A model generated the notes under the pieces. It ran no database searches. It was not told the origin of the DNA and saw nothing but the letters and a program-made list of their open reading frames with translations. Positions 17,069 through 25,712 of a stretch of 64,000 bases of DNA are shown one piece after another. The DNA lies in assembly GCA_020060485.1 (NCBI GenBank), contig JAGVAB010000144.1:22371-86370 (forward strand). The letters run 5' to 3'. Both the position numbers and the translations under genes were made by a program. Each line of letters starts with the position of its first letter. Position 1 is the first letter of the stretch. Source of the stretch: Anaerolineales bacterium. Its GTDB lineage: Bacteria; Chloroflexota; Anaerolineae; Anaerolineales; Anaerolineaceae.

Positions 17069-18412
17069 CTAATCATTCCATACAGACCATAGAAAGGGTT
17101 GTTCGATATATTGCTTGACCCTCTGCAAAAAGCGCGCTGCCGGCGCGCCATCCACCAAACGGTGGTCAAAAGAAAGGCTCAACGTCACCATGGAACGCAG
17201 CGCAATTTGACCATTCAGACCGACCGGTCTCTCATGAATGCGGCCTACCCCCAAAATGCCGCATTCGGGTGGATTGATCAGCGGTGTGAAGCCATCGATC
17301 TCATAAGCGCCCAAATTTGTGACTGTGAAGGTACCTCCGGTCAGGTCATCCATCGTATTCCTGCCGTTCAAGGTGCGTTTGATCAAATCATCCAGTTCCT
17401 GCTGAACAGATTCAAAAGACTTCTGGTCCGCTTCCTTCACGACCGGCACCATCAACCCTTGCGGCCCATCAACTGCCAGACCAATATTCACCTGCTGGTG
17501 TTGAGCCAATCCCTCCGCTAGCAGACTGACATTCATATAAGCATGTTCCCGCAGGGCTTTGGCCGCAATCTTGACCAAAAGGGCATTGAAAGAAAGTTTG
17601 ATGTCTTTTGCCATCAATTCCTGGTTCAATTGCTGCCGCGCCAGCACAAACATCGTTGCATCAGCATCTGTATTCAGGGTGACCTGGGGCCGCTCGACCC
17701 AGCTTTTGCTCAAGCGGCTGGCGATGATGGCGCGCAAATCGCTCAATGGCTTTACGTCCGGCCCGGCCTGTGTGGCAGATGGCGGCTGCATGGCCCGCTC
17801 CACATCCTCCCGGCTTACAATGCCCCGCGACCCGCTGCCCGCCAATTTACTCAGATCGATTCCTGCCTGGGCGGCCAGACGCCGGGCAACCGGCGTGACT
17901 TTCACTTCATCCAGCCGGGACTGTGCATCCACAACATCCTTGCTGACCACCATGCCGCGTATGCCCGTCCCGCGTACCATTTCGAGATCAATCCCTGCTT
18001 GCCGCGCTGCTGCTCTGGCTCGCGGGCTTGCCCTCCCGCCGGAAGATGATCGCTCCAGGTCCTCCTCCAAAGGCTGCACAGTCTGATGATTGCCCTCTGC
18101 GTTACGTGTAACACCGCTTTCCTGTGCAGGTTCATGATGGTGTCCTCCAGTTGCCTGATCGCCATAGATTAATGCCACCGGCTTCAAGATAGGTACCACA
18201 GACATAACCTCCACCTGGATCTTTACCACCCCGGACACCGGGGCTTCGATATCCAGGGATGCTTTTTCATTCTCAATGGCAAACAACGGCTCGCCTTTTT
18301 CGACCTGCTCGCCGTCCTGTTTGTACCATTCAACGATTTTCCCCTCTGTCATGGTCAACCCAAGGCGGGGCATGACCACCTGATACGCGTTTTTCGTTTC
18401 AGTTTGACCCAT
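17069..18412 (-). CDS. Lipoyl-bearing dihydrolipoamide acyltransferase (E2) with two E3-binding domains
   Basis: A 447-residue E2 subunit of a 2-oxo-acid dehydrogenase type complex. Residues about 9-85 are a lipoyl domain with the modified lysine in AIENEKASLDIEAP. Two peripheral-subunit-binding domains follow (SPRARAAARQAGIDL...GTGIRGMVV, then TPVARRLAAQAGIDL...GSGSRGIVS), and the C-terminal catalytic domain ends with the active-site motif SFDHRLVDGAP. It is the first gene of the leftward operon, about 120 bases below operator B. No E1 or E3 gene is in the window, so it works with partners encoded elsewhere or has another acyl- or lipoyl-carrier role in this pathway. Start chosen at MGQTETK; a start four codons earlier is possible. 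Confidence 0.9.
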   Translation of the reverse strand: MGQTETKNAYQVVMPRLGLTMTEGKIVEWYKQDGEQVEKGEPLFAIENEKASLDIEAPVSGVVKIQVEVMSVVPILKPVALIYGDQATGGHHHEPAQESGVTRNAEGNHQTVQPLEEDLERSSSGGRASPRARAAARQAGIDLEMVRGTGIRGMVVSKDVVDAQSRLDEVKVTPVARRLAAQAGIDLSKLAGSGSRGIVSREDVERAMQPPSATQAGPDVKPLSDLRAIIASRLSKSWVERPQVTLNTDADATMFVLARQQLNQELMAKDIKLSFNALLVKIAAKALREHAYMNVSLLAEGLAQHQQVNIGLAVDGPQGLMVPVVKEADQKSFESVQQELDDLIKRTLNGRNTMDDLTGGTFTVTNLGAYEIDGFTPLINPPECGILGVGRIHERPVGLNGQIALRSMVTLSLSFDHRLVDGAPAARFLQRVKQYIEQPFLWSVWND

Positions 18413-18523
18413 TTTGATGATCATCCTTTGTAGTTCTAATTTGCATGGCTGTGTGCAATCCTGGCGGCGGCGTGTTATTCCAATGGCTGCCAGACCCTCC
18501 ACAAGTATCAAGAGACTTAACGG

Positions 18524-18551
18524 AGTAAATATTTACTTTACATTGTAAAGT
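18524..18551. promoter_or_regulatory. Putative operator B upstream of the long leftward operon
   Basis: Two overlapping perfect palindromes: AGTAAATATTTACT (18524-18537) and ACTTTACATTGTAAAGT (18535-18551). Bases 18532-18549 match the site at 1230-1248 except for one missing T. The position about 110-140 bases before the E2 start suits an operator or promoter region for the 15-gene operon. The divergent CBS gene begins at 18721 and could be affected too. Confidence 0.72.
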
Positions 18552-18720
18552 TTAGCATAACCGGCTTTTTATTTCAACTTTTTTTAAGATTTAAAGCCAC
18601 TCAATTTGAACCCTCCTGGTCAACTCATCAGCAAATTTGGAAGCCCAATCATCCAAAAACAGACCCAAATATGATATAAATTTAACATGAATTCACATTA
18701 TCCAACGGGAGGGCTAGACC

Positions 18721-19161
18721 ATGAGTACAGTTCGAGATATTCTTAAGAGCAAAGGGGGTGGGGTTTTCTCCATCCCGCCTTCGGCCACAGTTCTCGATGC
18801 ATTGAAAGAAATGGCCGACAAAGGCTGCGGAGCAATTCTGGTCATGGAAGACGACAAGGTACTGGGCATCTTCTCTGAAAGAGACTACGCCCGGCGCGTG
18901 GCACTGCAAGGCAACGCAGAAACCACCCGCATCGAAGAAGTGATGACCAGCGATATTTTTTACGTTCAGCCACATCAAACCGCTGACGAATGTATGGCAC
19001 AGATGACAGACAAACACATCCGTCACCTGCCCGTGGTGGAAGACGACAAAGTGGTGGGCGTGATCTCGATTGGCGACCTGGTCAAATCGGTCATCAGCCA
19101 GCAACAAAATTTGATCCACAATCTTGAAAACTACATCATGGGCAAGGATTACAATCGCTAA
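18721..19161 (+). CDS. Tandem CBS-domain protein
   Basis: A 146-residue protein made only of two CBS domains (about residues 8-62 and 75-133), with typical turns such as GCGAILVMEDDKVLGIFSERDYARRV and HIRHLPVVEDDKVVGVISIGDLV. Such stand-alone proteins bind adenine nucleotides and regulate partner proteins. GGGAGGG precedes the ATG by seven bases and a strong terminator follows, so it is a single-gene unit. It is divergent from the heterocycle operon; a functional link is possible but unproven. Confidence 0.93.
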   Translation: MSTVRDILKSKGGGVFSIPPSATVLDALKEMADKGCGAILVMEDDKVLGIFSERDYARRVALQGNAETTRIEEVMTSDIFYVQPHQTADECMAQMTDKHIRHLPVVEDDKVVGVISIGDLVKSVISQQQNLIHNLENYIMGKDYNR

Positions 19162-19232
19162 CTTTATCCTGGCTGCATTGCTATAGGGGGTTATCAACGC
19201 GCATTTCTTGCGTTTCAAATTGTACTGTGTTC

Positions 19233-19266
19233 ACCCCGCAGAGACTTGGCCTGCGGGGTGTTTTTT
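19233..19266 (+). terminator. Rho-independent terminator after the CBS gene
   Basis: Arms ACCCCGCAG (19233-19241) and CTGCGGGGT (19251-19259) around a nine-base loop, followed by GTTTTTT. Confidence 0.9.
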
Positions 19267-19361
19267 GTGCATGATCGCATTAATAAAATGGTTTAACTCC
19301 AGATTGAAACTATGTTATTATTATCATAGCATTATTGAAACATAGGTAACAGGAGAACAAC

Positions 19362-19898
19362 ATGCTCATCAAATATGCCATTTTGGGCTTCCTCGGCTGG
19401 CGGCCCATGAGCGGATATGATCTTAAAAAGTTTTTTGAAGATTCCCAGATCCTCTATTGGTCGGGAAACAACAACCAGATCTATCGCACCCTGGTTGATC
19501 TTCACCAGGAAGATCTTGTCACGCTCGAGATCAAACAGCAGGAAAACTACCCTGCCCGCAAAGTGTACACCATCACCGACAAAGGCCGCCAGGTGCTGCA
19601 TCAGTGGCTGACCTCTGCGCCCGAGATGCCGCAGCTCAAGCATGCCTTTCTGGTTCAACTCACCTGGGCAGATAGTTTGACCCACCAGGAACTCAATCAT
19701 CTACTGGAAGAATATGAGAATGAGGTGCAAATGCAGTTGCTGCTGGCTCGCACGCCCCCGCAACAAACCATGCTCTCCCAGGCACGTACCCCACGTGAAG
19801 CCTATCTCTGGGGCATGATCCATGAAAACCTGTGCGCGCGGCATGAGAATGAATTGATCTGGGTGCGCAAATTGCGCCAGGAACTGGCACAAACCTGA
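19362..19898 (+). CDS. PadR-family transcriptional regulator
   Basis: A 178-residue regulator. The winged-helix domain occupies residues about 1-80 (MLIKYAILGFLGWRPMSGYDLKKFF, then NQIYRTLVDLHQEDLVTLE and KVYTITDKGRQVL), with a C-terminal helical dimerisation domain of the Vir-like PadR type. AGGAG stands six bases before the start. The 50 bases upstream contain CTATG and CATAG arms (19310-19314, 19325-19329) and a repeated ATTGAAAC (19303 and 19334), which could be its own operator. No obvious efflux or phenolic-acid target gene lies next to it. Confidence 0.92.
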   Translation: MLIKYAILGFLGWRPMSGYDLKKFFEDSQILYWSGNNNQIYRTLVDLHQEDLVTLEIKQQENYPARKVYTITDKGRQVLHQWLTSAPEMPQLKHAFLVQLTWADSLTHQELNHLLEEYENEVQMQLLLARTPPQQTMLSQARTPREAYLWGMIHENLCARHENELIWVRKLRQELAQT

Positions 19899-19929
19899 AC
19901 CACCAACCTATTAATGAGAAATAATTCTT

Positions 19930-20247
19930 ATGCCCATGAATCCATCAACAAGTCGCATCCAAATCTTTGCTTCGCTCGCCCAATCTGGAACACGCGCAGA
20001 TATTGACCAGCTGATGGCGGAACTGTCCCGAAATGATGACATCGCCACATCCAAGGTCATCGACTATGCCCTCAGCCTGGTCAACAACCGCGAAGGCATT
20101 GCTGCCCTGAGCACATACCTTTTTCAGGGAGATCAGATCCAAAGAAATTTTGCCGCTCTGTTCTTCAAACGCAAGGGACGCCTTGACATGCTGGATGAAG
20201 CAGTGGCGCAAGGCAAGATCGATGAAAAACAGGCCTACCTTAAATAA
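19930..20247 (+). CDS. Small helical protein of unknown function
   Basis: A 105-residue, soluble, helix-rich protein (SRIQIFASLAQSGTRADIDQLMAEL, then IDYALSLVNNREGIAALSTYLFQGD). I do not recognise the family; the helix-turn-helix periodicity recalls HEAT-type repeats but is too short to say. It starts 31 bases after the PadR gene, probably in the same transcript, and ends before a strong terminator. The ribosome site is weak (GAGAAA), and the third codon could also be the start. Confidence 0.6.
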   Translation: MPMNPSTSRIQIFASLAQSGTRADIDQLMAELSRNDDIATSKVIDYALSLVNNREGIAALSTYLFQGDQIQRNFAALFFKRKGRLDMLDEAVAQGKIDEKQAYLK

Positions 20248-20270
20248 GCCAATTTGACGCAGGGGGTGAA

Positions 20271-20303
20271 AAACGAGGATGGCATTTCTGCCATCCTCGT
20301 TTT
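20271..20303. terminator. Bidirectional terminator between convergent genes
   Basis: A 13-bp stem AACGAGGATGGCA (20272-20284) with its complement at 20289-20301 and four-base loop, with A-run before and T-run after, serving the rightward 19930 gene and the leftward 20327 gene. Confidence 0.88.
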
Positions 20304-20326
20304 ATCACAACAAAAATGGTGGGGTT

Positions 20327-21118
20327 TTACTGCATAAACTTGATGGCCATCTCTTCAATGAAACCAGCATCCAGCAATTCCTGGATAGCGGCATTCAGCT
20401 TGGCAACCAATTCAGTGGAACCATTCGGTACGACCATGTTCATCGGGCCGCTGGACATCGTACCCACATAGGCGACCTTTAATCCGCCAATTTCTTTTTC
20501 AAAGGATTTAACAACGGCAGCTTCTGCCATCAGCACATCCACACGGCCAGATCTGACATCCAGTGCAGCCTGGTCAATGCGGTCATATTTGAAATAGTTG
20601 CTGGCCGGCAGCAATCCGGTATCCACCAGGTTCTCCTGGATCCAACCGTCCTGGGTAGTGCCCGTGCCAGCAGCCACGATGTAATTGGCAATATCTTCCG
20701 GGGCGGAAATGGTATCGGCAAAATCGGACTTCACCAGGTAACCATCTTCAGCATTGTAGTAAGCGATGGTGAAATCAACCACCTGATCGCGCTCTTCCGA
20801 GTAATTGAATGCTGCAACAGACATATCGATCTTGCCTTCCTGAACGGCGGCGATCAGGCTGTCAAAAGGCATGTCGACGATTTCAACTTCCACGCCCAGC
20901 TTTTGACCAACGGCTTTCATAATCTCCACATCAAAACCGGCAAACTGGCCGCCCTCATCCACATATTCAAACGGTGGGTAATCAGCAGAGGTACCAATTT
21001 TGATTTTGCCCGCTTTCTCAATAGCCTCCCACTGGCTGGCCGGTGCTTTGGGAGCGCATGCAGTCAGAAGAACTGCAACAAGCAATACCAGGGCAATAAT
21101 TTTCGACAGGTTTTTCAT
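20327..21118 (-). CDS. Family-3 solute-binding lipoprotein of an ABC transporter (orphan)
   Basis: A 263-residue lipoprotein with signal peptide and lipobox LLTAC at residues 17-21. The mature part is a typical polar amino-acid-type binding protein: GTSADYPPFEYVDEGGQFAGFDVEIM, then DMPFDSLIAAVQEGKIDMSV and VVDFTIAYYN. These capture small zwitterionic or polar solutes and hand them to an ABC permease. No permease or ATPase gene adjoins it, so it relies on a transporter elsewhere. GGAGAAG stands before the start. It is monocistronic between a terminator and a repeat-bearing gap. Confidence 0.92.
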   Translation of the reverse strand: MKNLSKIIALVLLVAVLLTACAPKAPASQWEAIEKAGKIKIGTSADYPPFEYVDEGGQFAGFDVEIMKAVGQKLGVEVEIVDMPFDSLIAAVQEGKIDMSVAAFNYSEERDQVVDFTIAYYNAEDGYLVKSDFADTISAPEDIANYIVAAGTGTTQDGWIQENLVDTGLLPASNYFKYDRIDQAALDVRSGRVDVLMAEAAVVKSFEKEIGGLKVAYVGTMSSGPMNMVVPNGSTELVAKLNAAIQELLDAGFIEEMAIKFMQ

Positions 21119-21209
21119 CTTTCTTCTCCTTTTTTCTAGATGATGATTTGACCTTATTTTACTTCTTTTCTGATATTCGATGTTAAAAAAACCGGGGCCA
21201 TTGTTCTTG

Positions 21210-21405
21210 CTACCTGACGGTTTTACATAAGTTCATTTCAAAAAACTAATTGATCTGTCATCTCGAGGCCCGAGCGCTTTCCTCGGGCTGTGGCGATTTT
21301 CAAAACCGGGAGGAGGATTGCTTTAACGGGGCGAACGCACTGGAAGGCACCCTAAAAGTCGGCATTTTTTCGCCCTGTATCGCAAAGACACAAAGTGTCA
21401 GCTGG
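21210..21405 (+). repeat. TIR-bounded dispersed repeat, copy 1
   Basis: About 196 bases starting CTACCTGACGG and ending TGTCAGCTGG, related along most of its length to the elements at 54101-54258 and 54932-55065. Shared internal blocks include CATTTCAAAAAAC, TTGATCTGTC, CCTCGGGCTGTGGCGAT and CAAAGACACAAAGTGTCAG. No protein is encoded. It occupies most of the 479-base gap between 21119 and 21597; the rest of the gap shows nothing I can name. Confidence 0.72.
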
Positions 21406-21597
21406 CTACCCATTGTTCAACATTCCAGAAAGAAACAAGAAGCAGCACGCCATGTGCATAAATTCCGCATGAGCAAAGGAAGTGCCGCCAGCAACTTCAG
21501 TTGCAGGTTTTCCCCACACCCAAAGGGCAACCTCAAGTAAAATGAAGCCAACCAATTCTTGTTGTGCGTCTTATCCTTTTTTCCAAAGGAGAGCTGA

Positions 21598-22191
21598 ATG
21601 ATCCTTTCTTCACCTTTAGAAAACGCTGTCGTGCTGGTGATTGACGCTCAAAACGACTTTCTCTCACCTGGCGCACCTTATGCCTGCATCAACGCCGAAC
21701 AAACCATCTCCAATATCGCCGCATTTCTGCAGGCTGCCCGGCAGCAACGCATGCCAGTCATCTATACCCGTGAAGCACATGCCCCCAATGGCAGCGATTA
21801 TGGACTCGAAGCTGCGATTGGCGAACCTCCTCATTGTGTAAAAGGTACATCTGGAATTGAGATCATTCAACCGCTCACCCCGCAAGCCAATGATGCCATC
21901 ATTGACAAAACCCGTTATGATGGTTTCCTTGGAACACCGCTCGAATTGTTATTGCATTCCTATGGCAGACCAACTCTTTTCATCACCGGCTTTACCACCA
22001 ATGCCTGTGTACTCTATACCGCCATGAGCGCTTTCCAACGCGATTTTCCGGTGCTTGTTATCGCCGACTGTGTCTCGGGCACTTCTCGGGATTATCATGA
22101 GTTAGGCCTGAACACGATGCGCTCCATCTCTGCCGAAATTGTGGTCTCTTTGAAAACAGCCATTCACATCTTGCCCACCCGTGAGGAGTAA
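21598..22191 (+). CDS. Isochorismatase/nicotinamidase-family cysteine hydrolase
   Basis: A 197-residue alpha/beta hydrolase with the family triad: Asp in VIDAQNDF, Lys in IDKTRYDGF, and Cys in GFTTNACVLYTA. Members hydrolyse amides (nicotinamide, N-carbamoyl compounds, ureidoacrylate) or vinyl ethers. AAAGGAG lies six bases before the ATG. Its stop is three bases from an M20 hydrolase gene, so the two form an operon that may process an N-carbamoyl or N-acyl amide. The exact substrate is open. Confidence 0.92.
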   Translation: MILSSPLENAVVLVIDAQNDFLSPGAPYACINAEQTISNIAAFLQAARQQRMPVIYTREAHAPNGSDYGLEAAIGEPPHCVKGTSGIEIIQPLTPQANDAIIDKTRYDGFLGTPLELLLHSYGRPTLFITGFTTNACVLYTAMSAFQRDFPVLVIADCVSGTSRDYHELGLNTMRSISAEIVVSLKTAIHILPTREE

Positions 22192-22194
22192 ACC

Positions 22195-23349
22195 ATGCCC
22201 ACTTTGCCCGCACCTTCCTCTAAAGAACTTGCCGCTTGGCTCAGCCGTCTGGTAAAAATTCCCAGCGTTTCCCCGAGCCAGGCTGCTAATGAAACCGCCA
22301 TCGCCGGAGAGAATCGCATGGCTACCGCCCTGTCCAACTGGTTCCAACAATTCGGCGGTGATGTATACACAGATGAAGTGTTTCCCGAGAGGCCCAATGT
22401 CTACGCCATCTGGTGGGGCACCGGCGATAAATGGCGGGCAATTGATGTACACACAGACACGGTTGGTATTACCCAAATGACAGAACCGCCCTTCAGCGGT
22501 ACCATCGAACATGGCAAGGTGCGCGGGCGCGGCGCAGCCGACACCAAAGCCACCCTGGGGGTGGTGCTTGCCATCCTGGAAAAAATGCATCGCCACAAGG
22601 TCAAACTGGATTTCAACCTGCTGGTCATCGCCACAGCTGATGAAGAAACCGGGATGGCTGGTGCAAAAGCATTTGCCCGCTGGATTCAAAATCAAAACAT
22701 TTCACTGGATGAACTCCTGGTTGCAGAGCCCACCCTCTGCCAGCCCATGATCGGCCATAAAGGGGATTGTCTGATTTGTTTTGACATTCAGGGCAAAGCT
22801 GCCCATTCTTCTGTACCTGAACAGGGCGAAAATGCCATCACTGCCGCCAGCCGATTGATTACCGCCCTGGATGCAGAACACCAGCGTCTGCAAAAGCTGC
22901 CTGCCCTGCCACCGTTGGGACATGCCAAATTGACGGTTTCACAGGTTGAAGGCGGCAATGGGCTGAATACCGTTCCAGACCATTGCCGGGTATGGGCAGA
23001 TCGGCGGACACTCCCTGGCGAAGATTTCGATCAGATCAGGCAGCATTTCACACTGCTGGCAGAGGAACACTGCCGCTTGCCAGTAACCATCAATGCCCTC
23101 GAACCTTTCAATCCCTTTCTACAATCCCCCGATACTGCCTGGGTTCAACATCTGGCCGCATTTACAGGGCTTGCCCCCTCAATCGTGCCTTACTGTACCA
23201 ATGCGGCCAATTATGCCGGCCTGGCCAGGGAAATCGTCGTTCTGGGTCCAGGATCCATTGACCAGGCGCATGGCGCCGAAGAATGGATTGAGATTACCGA
23301 ACTGGAACGGATGAGAGATATCCTGATGCACTGGTGGGAATTAAGTTAA
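22195..23349 (+). CDS. M20-family ArgE/DapE-like metallohydrolase
   Basis: A 384-residue di-zinc enzyme. The active-site residues are visible: VHTDTVG, GRGAADTKATLG, ADEETGMAG and the dimer-domain stretch GKAAHSSVPEQGENAI. It belongs to the acetylornithine-deacetylase/succinyl-DAP-desuccinylase group and resembles, but is not the same as, the YgeY-like protein at 5732-6940. GAGGAG precedes the ATG. It is coupled to the isochorismatase-like gene and converges on the glycerate kinase gene. Confidence 0.9.
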   Translation: MPTLPAPSSKELAAWLSRLVKIPSVSPSQAANETAIAGENRMATALSNWFQQFGGDVYTDEVFPERPNVYAIWWGTGDKWRAIDVHTDTVGITQMTEPPFSGTIEHGKVRGRGAADTKATLGVVLAILEKMHRHKVKLDFNLLVIATADEETGMAGAKAFARWIQNQNISLDELLVAEPTLCQPMIGHKGDCLICFDIQGKAAHSSVPEQGENAITAASRLITALDAEHQRLQKLPALPPLGHAKLTVSQVEGGNGLNTVPDHCRVWADRRTLPGEDFDQIRQHFTLLAEEHCRLPVTINALEPFNPFLQSPDTAWVQHLAAFTGLAPSIVPYCTNAANYAGLAREIVVLGPGSIDQAHGAEEWIEITELERMRDILMHWWELS

Positions 23350-23393
23350 CCCGGGGTCAGCGATCTGTCTGCAAACCGCTGGTTGACGCAGCC

Positions 23394-24773
23394 TTAAAAC
23401 GCAAACAGAAACACCAGATCGTTGACATTCGTTCCAGTAGGTCCAGTCATTAACAAACCCTGCATTTCTGCAAAAAAATGGTACGCATCATTCTCCGCCA
23501 GAAATGCATCTGGCGACAATCCCTTTTCCAATGCAGCTGCGAAAGTTTGGCCGGTCACAAAAGCCCCGGCCGCATCCGTTGGCCCATCCTCACCATCCGT
23601 GCCGAGAGAAGCCAGCATCACATCCGGCAGGCCAGCCAGGCCGGCTGCGGCACTTAATGCCAGTTCCTGGTTGCGCCCGCCAAGTCCCTGACCGCGCAGG
23701 TTCACTGTTGTTTCGCCGCCAAACACCAGGCAGGCTGGGCGTCCCAACGGTTCACCGCTGGCGGCCACCTGACGCAGCAGGCCAGCCAACAGCCCGCCAG
23801 CTTCCCGTGCCTCGCCCTGTAAAAAAGTGGTCATCAATTGAGCATTAAACCCCATTTGCCTGGCCCTTTCCATTGCTGCCCGTGCCGCCCGATAATTATC
23901 CGCAACCAGTGTAGTCTGGACGCATGCCAAAACCTCCTCCCCCGGCTTGGGGGTTTCGGGCAGATCACCTGCACATCCAGCCTTTAATGATGTCAAAATT
24001 GCTGCTGGCACGCTTTCCGTCAAATCATATTTTTGCAAGATATGCAGAGCATCCGCAAAGCTGGTGGAGTCGGCCACGGTCGGCCCTGAAGCGATCACAT
24101 CCAGTGGACTGCCCACCACATCCGAAATCACCAGGGTAATCAGTCGGGCAGGTGCCGCCAGCCGGGCCAGCCCGCCGCCCTTGATCCGGTCCAGATGCTT
24201 GCGCAGGCAATTGATCTCCTCAATTGCCGCCCCGCAGGCCAGCAATTGGCGGGTAAGAACCTGCAGATCATCCAGCGACACACCCGTTTGTGGCAGGCTC
24301 ACCAGGGCAGAACCGCCGCCTGAGATCAGGCAGATCACCAGGTCAAATTCATCACCATTTGCCAGCAAATCCGCCAGCAGTTTTCCGGCGGCCAGGCTGC
24401 CCTCTCCAGGCACCGGGTGGTTTCCCTGTACCACCTGGACATTTTGCGGTAATTGGCTATACGCATTAGCATCCTGATACTTGCAGACCACCACGCCCTC
24501 CGTGATCCTGTCTGCCAGTGCAGGCAGCAAGCCGCAAGTCATGGCAAGCGCCGCCTTGCCCATTGCCGCCACCTTGATCCGCCGGAAATCATCCAGATCC
24601 AGCTCAGAACCGCCGATCACCAGCTGCGACCCATGGCGTTGCACACTGCGCCCCACCGCCGCTTGCGGCTCAACCGCCGCCAGGGCCGCATCCATCACCT
24701 CGGCCGCAGCTTCTGCCTGGACATCTTTCAGCCAGGGTCGAAAATCTCGCTGGAAAGCTTGCTTGAAACGCAT
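23394..24773 (-). CDS. Glycerate 2-kinase (MOFRL family)
   Basis: A 459-residue kinase that makes 2-phosphoglycerate from glycerate and ATP. Family landmarks are KVAAMGKAALAM, QGNHPVPGEGS, LISGGGSALVSLP, LVISDVVGSPLDVIASGPT, the C-terminal GGETTVNLRGQGLGGRNQELAL and LASLGTDGEDGPTDAAGA. Length is normal. It lies 15 bases after the lactonase gene on the same strand. Glycerate is also an end product of glyoxylate metabolism from purine breakdown, but with the sugar-lactonase neighbour an aldonate route is equally likely. Confidence 0.93.
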   Translation of the reverse strand: MRFKQAFQRDFRPWLKDVQAEAAAEVMDAALAAVEPQAAVGRSVQRHGSQLVIGGSELDLDDFRRIKVAAMGKAALAMTCGLLPALADRITEGVVVCKYQDANAYSQLPQNVQVVQGNHPVPGEGSLAAGKLLADLLANGDEFDLVICLISGGGSALVSLPQTGVSLDDLQVLTRQLLACGAAIEEINCLRKHLDRIKGGGLARLAAPARLITLVISDVVGSPLDVIASGPTVADSTSFADALHILQKYDLTESVPAAILTSLKAGCAGDLPETPKPGEEVLACVQTTLVADNYRAARAAMERARQMGFNAQLMTTFLQGEAREAGGLLAGLLRQVAASGEPLGRPACLVFGGETTVNLRGQGLGGRNQELALSAAAGLAGLPDVMLASLGTDGEDGPTDAAGAFVTGQTFAAALEKGLSPDAFLAENDAYHFFAEMQGLLMTGPTGTNVNDLVFLFAF

Positions 24774-24788
24774 CCTTCTCCCATCCCT

Positions 24789-25655
24789 TTATCCTGAAAA
24801 TTCCGGTTCCGGCCGGCCCTGTACACCTGGCCGCACCACAAACACATCCCCGGCCAGCGGCTGGCTGATCCGTTCATCCGCCAACATGCCTTCAAATGCC
24901 GTGGTGATGTACAACTCGTCCAGTTGATTGCCGCCAAAGGCGCAGCACGAAGGCTGGGCAGTTGGCAGGCGTACCTCATCCACCAGCCTGCCTTCCGGCG
25001 AGATGCACACCACTCGCCAGCCGCCCCACAAGGCACACCAAACGCCGCCTTCACAGTCCACCGTCAATCCATCCGGGAAGCCTTCTGCATGCTGAAACTG
25101 GCAGAAGATGCGCTTGTTGGTGATCGCACCGCTGTCCATCCCATAGTCATAGGCAAAGATGGTCTGCCGCCGGGTATCCGCATGGTAAAGGGTTTGCCCA
25201 TCCGGGCTCCAGCCCAGGCCATTGGAAATGGTGATCCCGGTTTGCATCACGTGCAGGCTCAGGTCAGGATCAAGCCGGTACAGTGAACTGCTGGCATCGT
25301 CAAATGTCATCGAGCCCGCCCAAAACCTGCCGCCCGGGTCAACCTTGGCATCATTGAAGCGCGCTCCCGGCTTGCCTTCTTCGGGATTTACTATGAATTG
25401 CATGGAATTGTCCACTGGCTGCCAAAATACCAGCCCGCGGTTGGTGGCGGCCACAAAACCACCCTGCGCCCGCAAGCCAAGTGCGCCCACCTGCACACCG
25501 GCTTGAAAAACCTCGCGCCGTTCCTGTTTGGGATCATAGCGCTGAATGGTGCAGCCATTGATATCCACCCAATACAACGACCCTGTGCGATGATCCCACA
25601 AAGGCCCTTCGCCCAGTTCGCACTGCGTTGACAGAAAATGCTCAACCCGGCACAT
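24789..25655 (-). CDS. SMP-30/gluconolactonase-family protein
   Basis: A 288-residue six-bladed beta-propeller. Metal ligands are in CELGEGPLWD (Glu), RFNDAKVDPGGRFWAGSM (Asn, Asp), ISNGLGWSPDG and GFPDGLTVDCEGGVWCA (Asp). It opens sugar lactones to aldonic acids. The ATG at 25655 has AGGAGG seven bases upstream; an earlier in-frame start lacks such a site. It is cotranscribed with glycerate 2-kinase, suggesting a short sugar-acid route. Confidence 0.92.
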   Translation of the reverse strand: MCRVEHFLSTQCELGEGPLWDHRTGSLYWVDINGCTIQRYDPKQERREVFQAGVQVGALGLRAQGGFVAATNRGLVFWQPVDNSMQFIVNPEEGKPGARFNDAKVDPGGRFWAGSMTFDDASSSLYRLDPDLSLHVMQTGITISNGLGWSPDGQTLYHADTRRQTIFAYDYGMDSGAITNKRIFCQFQHAEGFPDGLTVDCEGGVWCALWGGWRVVCISPEGRLVDEVRLPTAQPSCCAFGGNQLDELYITTAFEGMLADERISQPLAGDVFVVRPGVQGRPEPEFSG

Positions 25656-25712
25656 CGTCCAACCTCCTGATTTTGATTTCAAATAGATTGTACCCTTTTG
25701 TCACTCCGGGCA

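Noticed and set aside
18682..19218. 178-codon frame on the minus strand opposite the CBS gene
   Set aside because: The plus-strand gene has two clear CBS domains, a good ribosome site and a terminator.
21250..21540. 96-codon frame in the gap before the isochorismatase gene
   Set aside because: It overlaps the TIR element, lacks a ribosome site and shows no family pattern.
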